64,000 nucleotides of DNA from Strongylocentrotus purpuratus (taxonomy: Eukaryota > Echinodermata > Echinoidea > Camarodonta > Strongylocentrotidae), in NCBI RefSeq assembly GCF_000002235.5, contig NW_022145594.1:16494501-16558500 (forward strand). The letters are read 5' to 3'. How positions within the stretch are numbered: position 1 is the first letter of the stretch; the number at the start of each line of letters is the position of its first letter. The notes under the pieces are model-generated. The model saw nothing but the letters and a program-made list of their open reading frames with translations. It searched no databases and was not told the DNA's origin. Shown here piece by piece: positions 54,660 through 64,000 of the stretch. The position numbers were made by a program, and so were the translations under genes.

Positions 54660-55706
54660 AAAAGTCCTCAGTTTCATGATTATAACATGAAACAGCACTA
54701 TTAGAGAGAGAAAGGGGGAGTCTAAATGTGAAAGGGGGGATAGACAGGTGAGAAAACAAAAGAAAGAGAGACAGAGACAGGGAGAGGGAGAGACAGGGGA
54801 GGCAGAGAGACAGAGAGAGGGAGAGAAACAGAGAGCTGAAGAGCAAGAGAAGAAAGAGAACAGGGAAATACGTGAGCACTCGAAAACAGACTTGTACAGT
54901 AATGCCATACAACCAACACATAATTAAGTGCCAAGCAAGTTGATGTAAAGGTGAATGTAGTTTATGATCATACATGTTGAGTAGATAAAGGATTGAATCA
55001 GGTCATTTTTAGTTCAATGTGAACCAGTGGTTACACTCTATGTACCCTAATTTGAGTCGTGAAAATGTGATACAATAATTAATATACTAATTTATTTAAC
55101 CCAAAGTAAGAGAAGAGAGAAATAAAATAAGACTCATCAGAATCCTGATTATAGCATGTAACAGCACCACTGGAGAGAGAGAGATAGAGAGAGGGGGGGA
55201 GAGGGGCGAGAGGGGCTAGAGAGGGGACAAAGGGTGAAGGGAGGGATAGAGAGGTGAGAAAATGAAAGAAAGGAGAGAGGGCCGGAGAAAGACAGAGAGC
55301 TGCAAAGCAAGAGGCGAAAAGAGAACAGAAATGCTTTAGAGCAAAAACAGACTTCTACGGGAATACCATACACTCCACACAGGTTAGTGCCAGGCTAGAT
55401 GATGTAACCGTGGATCTAGTTTAGAGTCGTACATTTTGAAGAGATAAAGGACTGCATCATGTCATTTCTATTTCAAATATGAACCAGTGGTCACACTCCT
55501 TATTGTACCCTACTTTGAGTCGTGAAGATAACATAACATTAACCTACTATTTGTATTAAACCCCAGGTAAAGAATAGAGGATTAAAATAAGACTCATCGA
55601 TATCATGATTATAAATGGAACAACACCATTGAAAAGAGAGAGAAAGAGAGAGAGGAAATTCAAAAGGTGAAGGTAGGGATAAAACGGGTAAAAGCGCGAG
55701 AAATGG

Positions 55707-55737
<31 letters not shown>

Positions 55738-55865
55738 GGAAGAGATCGCGCGTACCAGGACCTTCCTGCACATACAACACAACAAATAATTACACATTGG
55801 AACATTGAACAGGGAAACGCGCCGGGCGAGTAAGTTCATCAAATGGGAGCGTGAAAGTCGCAGGT
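54660..55865. repeat. ~460-470 bp tandem repeat with GA-rich core, about 2.5 copies
   Basis: Anchors CATGATTATAACATGAAACA (54676), CTGATTATAGCATGTAACA (55146) and CATGATTATAAATGGAACAA (55604) start successive copies. Each is followed by a GAGA-rich tract and, in the first two, by a shared GAACCAGTGGT...CACTC segment. Antisense frames full of Leu/Ser (54544-55878) are translations of the GA tracts. Confidence 0.85.
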
Positions 55866-56111
55866 ACTTAGCATGCATTACATATCAAGCGCACGTCTAG
55901 ACGGCATTGCAAAATAAATTTGCTATAAATATATTATGTTAATGTCATGACCGCAATCGAGTCTTGATTCACGGCATATATATTTGCACTATAGAGGCGT
56001 GGCGGCTTTTCTTCACAATTAAGTATTTTAATAAATGGATGTGATGACCGGATAGTCTTTTCTTTCCAGCACCGTGTTCCTTCGGATGTAGGGGCGAGGT
56101 ATCTAAGGGGC

Positions 56112-56400
56112 ACAGTGCCCCCCCCCCCCCATAGTTTTTAAGTACCCTGTCAGTGCCCCCTTTTTAAATAGGATAGGAGTCTATTTTTACTTCAGATAAG
56201 TGCCTCTTTTTATTTCTAATAGGCGCACATTTTACTTTAACAAGTGCCCTTTTCTTTTGTAATAAGTGCCCCTTCCCCTTTATGTTAACTGCCCCTTTTC
56301 ATATTTGATGCCGCCACTTCCCACCTCTGATAAGTGCCCTCTTTCATTTTGACACCTGCCCCCTTTTTATTTCTAATAAGAGCCACTTTCCCTTCTCATA
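56112..56400. repeat. Fragment of the foldback-element minisatellite
   Basis: Repeated TAAGTGCCCCTTTT-like units, the same core as 2738-3600, after a C run. No other part of the foldback element is seen here. Confidence 0.7.
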
Positions 56401-57149
56401 ATTTTCAAGCATATATGCACCTAATCCTAATGTTCCTAATGGAATACAGCGTATGCAACATCGTGGATAAGGACCATTCAACGATATAACATCAAACACT
56501 ACTATGGTGATATTCATTTAATGATATTCATTCAAAATGTATTAATCAAAATTGATTTGGAGGATGAAGAGATGATATGAGGTTAACAATTAGGAGTTTT
56601 TTAATGTTGTACTTTAAATTTAGCTAGATATTTTCATTTGTTTACTGTGATAGCCTTTCTTCGGCATATTTCTAAATGAATTACTCTTATCTCAACATTT
56701 ATTTTTATTATACAGTGTATTGTAGACGTTGTATCATGGAAATTTAATCTGGTGCGTACGTTTTAGAAGAAATTAGATTCAAATCAATTCAATTCGATTT
56801 TTAAAAGAATAACCTCATCAAAAACACACGATACCGCATTAATAAATCCGAGTCGATTTGTGAACAAACATGATAGGCCATCTGCACATTAACCGCTTCA
56901 TGGTAATGATTGAATGCTAATTATTAGCCACGTACTTTGCCCCCACCCCTCATCCTCATCCTCCTCCTCCTCCTCTCTCTCTCTCCTTCTCTTTCTCTTT
57001 CTCGCTCTTAGCTTCTCTCTCCTTCCCTTTTCCACTATAATTCTACCCCTTTTGTTATACATGTATATTCTCTTCCCTGCTCTTGTTCTCACTCTCTAAC
57101 CTATTAATACTTGATAAAGCCGTACATCCCTGTGAAGGTTAGGGAGATG
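56401..57149. other. Intergenic, with CT-rich tract
   Basis: Pyrimidine-rich stretch at 56940-57080. No gene seen. Confidence 0.5.
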
Positions 57150-57362
57150 AGGTTGAGATGGTTCAACACGAGGAGAGGGAAGGCCAGGGAAAACAACAAA
57201 GGACGTTATGACGCGAACAGTGGAAGCAAGCAGAGTAAACGAAAGGCCGAGAACTCGTTGCAAGGATAACATTAAATGATATATGAGGAAGCTAAACCTG
57301 ACAGCAGCACAAAGAGATTTGAGACGGACGATACGGGCAACCAACTCCTGCTAAGAGATAAT
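57150..57362 (+). pseudogene. LINE 3'-end fragment, copy A
   Basis: Reads RPRTRCKDNIK, YMRKLNLTAAQRDLRRT and IRATNSC then a stop, a C-terminal block with the R-P-R-TRW-DNI pattern of RTE/CR1-like LINEs. A homologous fragment lies at 62940-63082; both are followed by the same inverted-repeat element. Confidence 0.55.
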
Positions 57363-57399
57363 AGCTCATCGAGTAGTAATAGCATGTAGTATATATATA

Positions 57400-58878
57400 C
57401 ACTCAACGAGCAACAAAAAAATTGGACACTGTTTATTGTTCAAAATTGTGATATAAATCATTGATAAAATATGATGAAATATATTTCAAATTAAAGGAAA
57501 ATTAAGACTGTCCCAACATCAATCAAGATAAACATTTGAACTTTCATTCTCCAATAAGCATACCCGTTAAACCATTAAAGTGTCTGATTAAAGAACATTA
57601 AGAAAATAGAGCTAGTAGTTATTCGAATGTTAATGAACAGGTTAATGATATTCTTGAACAACAGTGCATTACAAAGAATGATAAAAAAGAGGAGGATTCA
57701 GCTCTGGATGTCAAATGTAGTTTTATGAAAAATCATCTATGAACAGTATTAATATACATCTTATGAAAGAGTGTTTTATCCCAAATCATTTGGTATCATT
57801 TTTGTGTGGTATGTATTCACGCTTGGATGAACAGGAGGTATTGTTTGCGAGAGTGCAAAAATCGACTTGCGCCAAAATGATGCCTACAGTATGTATTATG
57901 TTGTGTTTTGGAGAGTGAGAGAATGAATTTAATGTATCAAATGAAATGCATTACATATGCTTTTTGCAGAAGCAAAGTCACACACACTCACATGCGCCCG
58001 CACAAATGTTTGTTGATATTTGATATTCGATATTTGTTATGTGTGGCATGATTGATTTTGTTAGGGATGTTATTTGGATCTGCAGAGACCGAATTAATAC
58101 CTAAATCCCAATTGTTTTATTCAAACATCACATAAGCAACTTTGGCGCAAGTCAATTGTTCTACTCTTGCAAACAATGCCTCTTGGTCATCCAAGCGTGA
58201 ACACATACGGCACGAAATGATACTAAATGATTTGGGATAAAACACTCTTTCATAAGATGTATAATAATTTACTGTTCATAGATTATTTTTTAATAATTAG
58301 CAATTTTCTAGGTGTAAACTTTTTTTTGACTCACACTGTAGTAGTAGTAGTAGCAGTAGTAGTTAACAATGGATAGGTCTCTGAAAGAAAATGGAGCTTC
58401 TGGCCATTCATAATTATGTTTTGATTTGCATTTCCATCTCATCTTGTCAAGGAATACCCCACAACATCTCAGTGACGAGAAACACGACAGGAAAGGCATC
58501 TTGACCTGTGCTTCTAAAATAACCATGCAGTCATGACTCCTGAAACTACAGTTGACATCCAAAGCTCAATCCTCTTCATTGTTTACCATTCTTCGTGTAC
58601 ATTGTTAAACAAGAATATAGATGCACACATTCATTAACATTCGAATGGCTACTCGCTCTATTTTTGCAAGTTCCTTAACCAGATTTTCTAATGGTTTAAC
58701 TGAAATGCCAATCCAAGGGTGAAAGATCAAAACTTGATCTTTACTGTTGTTAGTAGAGTATTAATTTTTCTTCAATTTGATATATATTTCATCACATTTA
58801 ATTATTTAATTAACGATTTATTTAACAATTTTGAACGATAAAGAGTGCCCGCTTTCTCTGTTCGCTGAGTGTATACAC
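57400..58878. mobile_element. Foldback element with CACTCA-RCGA ends
   Basis: The left arm (57400-57880) is matched in reverse complement by 58135-58878. The ends read CACTCAACGAGCAACAAAAA and its relative CACTCAGCGAACAGAGAAAG, next to TA. The arms contain TTCAAAATTG, ATTCGAATGTTAATGAA and TTATGAAAGAGTGTTTTATC. The right arm carries an extra segment with an (AGT)n run at 58338-58362. TA-flanked ends suggest a Tc1/mariner-type non-autonomous element, tentatively. Confidence 0.65.
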
Positions 58879-59101
58879 AAGGCCTATGGTTATGGTTAGG
58901 ATGAACTGCAGATGTCAGAGTAGACTCGATCCTTCTTTGCGTCTAAAAATGAAGAATATCATCGTTTTAAGGACAATGGTGATATGACGTATTTCATCGT
59001 TTAAAGAAGGAGACCAGGTTGAATCTTGATGAGGTCCTTTTGTTTAATTTAATTTAATTGAATTGAATTAATTTTCTTCTACAACGTACGCATCAATTTA
59101 C

Positions 59102-59201
59102 GAAATGAGGAATCGAGAGATACATTATGCGGGGAAGTGTATTACTTATTAGTATGAAATGAGGAATCGAGAGATACATTATGCGGGGAAGTGTATTAGT
59201 A
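59102..59201. repeat. 54 bp tandem duplication
   Basis: GAAATGAGGAATCGAGAGAT...GTGTATTA occurs at 59102 and again at 59156 without change over about 43 bases. Confidence 0.9.
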
Positions 59202-60134
59202 TTAGTCATACAGAACGCTGCAATTGTACCCGCATCTATCATCAAAACCGAAACAGACCTATACAGGGAGGTTCTATTTTTATCTTGTATGTGTATGTGT
59301 ATTGTTAAATAATGTTGATAATTTTATCGTTGTCATGTGATAGCAAATCTGGTTGCTACTTGTATGTGTAAGGCTCAAGATTTGTACGCGATTTCATGTT
59401 AGAGTTCTTACCGCCTAACACAAATATATGTGAAATAAAAGGGTGTGTGGGCGTATGTGTTCACTGTTGAGTGTGTGTGTATGTTTAACATACAATGTGT
59501 GGCTCAACTCCAATCCAATTAAAGGCATTGTTAAACAATATTAAATCTAAGATGCATGGCCCTACGTGTTATCAATGTCTGTGATGTGTGTATAAATATT
59601 GAAGCACTAAAAAAATTACGCCTCAAAATAATCATGAACGTGCCTCAAAAAAGTAAAATTCTTTGAGTGACCGGTTTTACCGAACTCATTTTACCCAATA
59701 GACTGTAGTGTTATAAAAACCGTTAGGAAAACGAAAAAAGAAATTTCGATTTCCAATCACAAATAACTTGATAATCAAACAAGCTATCGGCTTGTAAAAA
59801 TCATGGGATTCCTGAATGACCTAAAGGTTTATAATTATGATTGCAGCATGAGATAAATACAGGATTTTGTTTCAGAATCTGAGGCAATGTTACCGAGTCA
59901 CTCTAAGGGAAAGTCCACCATGATGTTAAGTTGTTTTAAATAGAAGAGGGGTAAATGTAGAAACACATCTGTGAAATTTGAAACAAAATCCGATCAAAAA
60001 TAAGTACGTCATGAATGTTTACAGTTGCAATATATCAAATACAAATTGGTAAATCTGTGAAGTATCTTGCGACGTCTCCTCCTAACTGGAATCTTAAAAT
60101 ATTATTATTTCTGAGAAGAAAAAAAATTCAATCC
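59202..60134. other. Intergenic, no gene recognised
   Basis: AT-rich, with a TG-rich patch near 59445-59495. No coding region. Confidence 0.5.
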
Positions 60135-60232
60135 GATATACACCTTATCCCAGGAAAGTCTGATGTATTTCGTTTGTCTGATAGGATCGCGAGTTCCAAT
60201 TTCAGTGGTAATCACTACCTTTAAGGGGAAAT
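60135..60232. repeat. ~100 bp dispersed repeat, copy 1
   Basis: CACCTTATCCCAGGAAAGTC...AATCACTACCTTTAAGGGG is repeated at 61655-61757 in the same orientation, on the far side of the TTAA-flanked element. Confidence 0.8.
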
Positions 60233-60697
60233 TGATTCATTTGCTACTTCCTGTTAGTAACAAAAGCATCCTGCTTATAAGGATGCATGTTTTCATCAAA
60301 TACACTTTAATACACTATCTGAAATAGAAACCACCTTTCGACGTCCAATATAAGAACTGTAAACACTTTTGTTCAAACTGGTAACATTTGAAAAACGGGG
60401 GTGAGGAAAATTTGAATGGAATTTTGTATACTCATCATGATAATGTAAATAAAATATGACGACTTTTTATGACATGAATGTATTAATATCATCTGTTGAT
60501 AATGGATCCAATTTAGGCTACAGAATAGGGTATTTCCATGACAACAAAAACAGGACCAGTGGTATCTTTGAAGAAGAAAACAAAATCAAAATATATTTGT
60601 AACAACTATGCACTTTTAATGACATCGTAGATCACAAGAATATTTATGCAATTAAATCCTGTGACAGTTAAGGAAATAATAGAATGTTGTATATTAA

Positions 60698-61473
60698 AGG
60701 TACTATGTCCCTTTAGCAGCCAACCTCAAATGCTGTAGAACTTTGCAGGAATTATGAATTTGTCATGTATGTCCATTGGTTTTATTCAAGTACTGATTAA
60801 AAAGTCCGAAGACTAAACAAGTCAGTTTACAATATAAAATGCATAACACAAAATATAACAAGGTAAAAAAACACATGGATGAATTAAATCATTAATAAGT
60901 AAACAAAAATATAATAAGTATATAAGTATATAATAATAAGTAAATAAATAAGTATATACAATTACCATAAATAATTATATATAATAAATAATATAATACC
61001 AGGTCACAGTGTATCAACTATCTGTGAAATTTAAACGTTAGCAGTGTCCTCATATTCAAATTATGCAAGGAAACCCGTTTACTTGCTAGACTTCACTGTC
61101 AGACACTATTGAGTGACTGACTGGCTTTTTTCTTCTTTGGTAATAACATACATGACAAGAGTTGTAAAGGGTACATGAGCATTTGTCTACATCAATAACC
61201 CACTTCTTGTGATGGCCAAGATTAAACTGATTGAATCTTTGCGCAGCATAAAACGTATGACCATTCGGTACAATTGTCTTAATATCAAGACTATTACTTT
61301 TGGGCTCTATAGCCCTAAAGTCGATTTGACAACTAATAGTCGTTATTTTCCCACTTGAAGATATTTTCAAGCCCCACCCTTTTTAGGGAAGTTCTAAATT
61401 AGTATTATCTTTCAAATGCAGTTGGAATTTAACTTTTTCATTTTTTAGGCCTGCAAATGGGACATAGTTTCCT
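60698..61473. mobile_element. 776 bp TTAA-flanked element with a Cys-rich reading frame
   Basis: The ends AGGTACTATGTCCC and GGGACATAGTTTCCT are near inverted repeats (one indel), flanked by TTAA at 60694-60697 and 61474-61477. Inside, 61370-61086 (minus) is an open frame of 94 residues ending DVDKCSCTLYNSCHVCYYQ and a basic stretch. This could be the C-terminal piece of a transposase (piggyBac and Kolobok proteins both use Cys-rich modules) or chance. Its start is not defined. Confidence 0.6.
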
Positions 61474-61654
61474 TTAAGTAATACCCATAATAAACCACAC
61501 TACTATAAACCCCCCAAACTTAAATTGTATGTTCGAAACATGTTTTATGTAATAACTTCAAGTAATTCTGTGAAGCCAAGGAGAGTCAATATACAAAATG
61601 AGTGAGCAGTATTTTTTTCTTCTCCGGACCTACCATCATCCGAATTAACGACTG

Positions 61655-61757
61655 ACATTCACCTTATCCCAGGAAAGTCTGATGTATTTCGTTTAAATGT
61701 CTGATAGAATCGCGAGTTGCAATTTTAGTTGTAATCACTACCTTTAAGGGGATATTG
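61655..61757. repeat. ~100 bp dispersed repeat, copy 2
   Basis: Matches 60135-60232 with a five-base insertion (AAATG) after TTTCGTTT. Confidence 0.8.
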
Positions 61758-62939
61758 CTCTCATTTGACCTACAACTTAGACGTTAAACTATAGCAGCGA
61801 AGTTTATTTTATTTATACTCTCCGTCATTGATCCTGTTCAGACTTAGTAAGGCTACTGAGACGAGAAGGAATTGAAATATATGTATGGCCTTTAAATATT
61901 TCTCTTTTCATTATATCTGCACCTGATATCAAAATATGCCTCCAGCAACATTCATTATAGGAAAGATCTAGTAACATTGTCAATGGGAGAGATCTACCAA
62001 AAGACTGAATCACCAACTTGTTATGTGAACGTTATTTTCAGACTAAAGCCGGTCAATGCACAGATTCAATGCAAGTATAACAGCGCCATCTACCCAAAAT
62101 ATAAGTCCATGTTTACACAGGAAGGTCAATACTGTTCCAAATTGCATCCCATTCATGGATAAGCTATAATCTCCATGCTCTGACGGAGACAAATACTAAG
62201 CGCGTGCCTGTGAAAGATATGTAACTTACTCTACTCGGTACGTAATAACGGTGACTTCTATGATAAACCGATGGGGGTATCAATTTAAAGAGGATAAGGA
62301 GATTAAGAGCCCTACACACAGTCATATGCACCTCTCCATGTTTAAGAGAGGTGTGGATGTCAGGAGATACGTGTACGATCTGCTAATTTCGTACGCGTGT
62401 GTTAAAATAGATCGTCCGTACGTAATATGAAAATGTAACTTGCTAATATACAAGTAAAGCTATGCATTATCGAAAGTCTATATAGGTACATTTGAATCAT
62501 TTTTAAAAGAATGAAATGATTGATACAATTTTGTCATGCCTTTATGCCAATATTTCTATATGAATAATTATTGGTAGTGTGTCGAAGTTACATTTTATTT
62601 TAATGTAAAGATTAATAATTACTATATTGTATACACGTTCAAACAGTCAGCTATATTTTGTATGTGTGTTGCATCACTGTAATTTATATGGATTTGTATG
62701 TTGCAGACGAAACGTAATTCAATTCCTCGGTTACAAATTGAATCTCTAAGGTCGAGAGTGGCGAACGACCAAAGTCCAACTGTCGCGTGCACAGTGGAAA
62801 AACACTGCGGGTGGGCGGGATCCGTTCTTTGTCAAGGTCTCCCCTTTCACGCTCTCTTTATGTCGAAAGCATACAATAAGTAATTATGTGAAGGGATATA
62901 CATGTATTTGCTAATGATTTGTATTGGCCACGTGCTTTG
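61758..62939. other. Intergenic, no gene recognised
   Basis: Short frames (61825-62016, 61977-62162, 62698-62883) have no recognisable domain. No repeat structure found. Confidence 0.5.
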
Positions 62940-63082
62940 CCCTCCAAATCGTTGGAAGGAAAAAATTAAAAGATATATAAGGGAGCTAAATCTGACAGCT
63001 GCACCCCGCGAGATGCACTAGCAGTGAGCAAAGGAGGCTGGAGACGGAGAATTTGGACAACCAAGGCCTGTTAATTTAGGGG
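62940..63082 (+). pseudogene. LINE 3'-end fragment, copy B
   Basis: Homologue of 57150-57362, reading W-K-E-KIKRYIRELNLTAA and, after a shift, RRRIWTTKAC. It ends in (AGT)n (63102-63140). Confidence 0.5.
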
Positions 63083-63103
63083 TAATAGTTCATCGAGGAG
63101 TAG

Positions 63104-63132
<29 letters not shown>

Positions 63133-63139
<7 letters not shown>

Positions 63140-63936
63140 GCTATACTCTGCGAGCAAAGAAAGTGGACTCTCTTTATTATTCAAAATTATCGTATAAAGC
63201 GTTGATAAACTATGATGAAATATATATCAAATAAAATTGAAAGGAAACATAACACTCCCCAACATTAGTCAAGATCAAGTCTTGAATTCACTCTTGGATG
63301 GGCATATCCGTTTAATCATTAACAGGTCCTACTAAGGAAATTGAAGAAAATAGAGCAAGTAGCCATTCGAATGCTAATGAACATGTATATCCTTAAGATA
63401 TTCGTGTTGAACAATGCATACGAAGAATGATAAATAATGAGGAGGATTGAGCTTAGGATGTCAACTGTAGTTTCAGGACTGCATGGTTCTTGAGAAGCAT
63501 GCCTCTCGATCCTTTCGGGTTTCTCGTCATTGAGATGTTGTGCGTTTTTTATTTTTCATTGTTTAAATTCGACACGATGAGATGGAAATGCTCATTAAAA
63601 CATTTGTTTGGTCAGATGCTCCATTTTCGCAATTTTCTTTCAGAGGCCCATTCATTGTTAAATGTCTATATTCACTCGTGAGTGAATGATATGATTCCAA
63701 TTGCATATACTGTTCATGAGGATTTATTTATGTTTATCTTAATTTATGAATGATACATTTACATTAGATATTTATTTAAATATTTAATTATACACACAAA
63801 GAAATAAAGGTGCAACTGGGATGCAGATTTGCATCCGCCCACGAGTATTTGGCAGATGGTGCTGCTATTATAGCAGAATTGCACCCTAATGTCTAGGTGT
63901 GTAACGAGTATCCACTTTCTTTATTAGCTGAGCGTA
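63133..63936. mobile_element. Second copy of the CACTCA-type inverted-repeat element, partial
   Basis: The left end (TGCGAGCAAAGAAAGTGGAC) and following 350 bp match 57403-57735 and the reverse complement of 58530-58870. A decayed inverted end appears at about 63900-63936. The central part differs and includes a GGATGCAGATTTGCATCC palindrome (63820-63837). Confidence 0.55.
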
Positions 63937-64000
63937 CATAGTAAGAGTATGACAATAACATATCCATTATCTGTCTTAACTCTCGTGGAAATAAAAATAC

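Noticed and set aside
54544..54975. 143-codon Leu/Ser-rich minus-strand frame
   Set aside because: Translation of the GA-rich tandem repeat; low complexity.
61086..61370. Host gene for a small Cys-rich protein
   Set aside because: The frame lies inside a TTAA-flanked element, has no defined start, and no splice structure is evident. Kept only as part of the element.

Overview
This window is from a eukaryotic genome, most likely a marine invertebrate deuterostome; an echinoderm is my best guess, at moderate-to-low confidence. The reasons are an AT-rich background, a gene with spliced phase-1 immunoglobulin exons, and a mix of decayed retroelements (RTE, Tx1/L1-like, CR1/L2-like and R2-like LINEs, Penelope-like elements), tRNA-derived SINEs, MITEs and a giant foldback element resembling the sea-urchin TU type. 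There are no bacterial operons, no CRISPR and no intact RNA genes. Almost everything except one gene is repeat-derived.

Layout. 0-4.4 kb: a (TG)n tract, then a ~4.2 kb palindromic foldback element whose arms contain a degenerate minisatellite. 4.7-10.5 kb: a 5.8 kb element with matching ~46 bp terminal inverted repeats and a TTA duplication (PIF/Harbinger-like by its ends), holding an internal diverged duplication, a MITE and a SINE. 10.7-12.8 kb: a second SINE copy, an inverted-repeat MITE and a ~1.2 kb higher-order minisatellite. 13-16.3 kb: a duplicated ~140 bp sequence, one copy split by an L2-tailed retroposon that is itself split by an 880 bp palindromic mariner-type element; then a hairpin MITE. 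16.5-21.8 kb: two dead Tx1/L1-like LINEs in opposite orientation, a LINE 3' end and a dead Penelope-like GIY-YIG fragment. 21.9-30.5 kb: a DNA element with ~540 bp inverted repeats carrying an unrecognised decayed protein family; its left arm is split by a 5'-truncated RTE LINE, itself split by a 5'-truncated Penelope-like element with a hammerhead-ribozyme-like relic. 30.9-37.4 kb: an SGNH (LINE ORF1-type) fragment, a second copy of the same RTE family on the minus strand, a third related LINE and another LINE 3' end. 37.4-40.2 kb: short repeats and a MITE.

The one convincing host gene lies at 40,381-44,404 (+): five exons, all joined in phase 1, predicting a 338-residue membrane protein with a leader, a V-type Ig domain, a C-type Ig domain, a transmembrane segment with a central Glu, and a short tail ending in a second hydrophobic stretch.

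45.6-52.5 kb is a tandem segmental duplication of ~3.1 kb. Comparing its two copies reveals filled and empty insertion sites for a TTAA-type MITE, a TAA-type MITE and an L2 3' end, and a junction apparently made by recombination between a MITE-empty and a MITE-filled allele. 52.5-64 kb has no recognisable gene: it holds GA-rich tandem repeats of ~460-470 bp, a fragment of the 1-4 kb minisatellite, LINE 3' ends, inverted-repeat elements and a TTAA-flanked element with a small Cys-rich reading frame.

All calls come from reading the sequence. Family names rest on recognised motifs, not on database searches.
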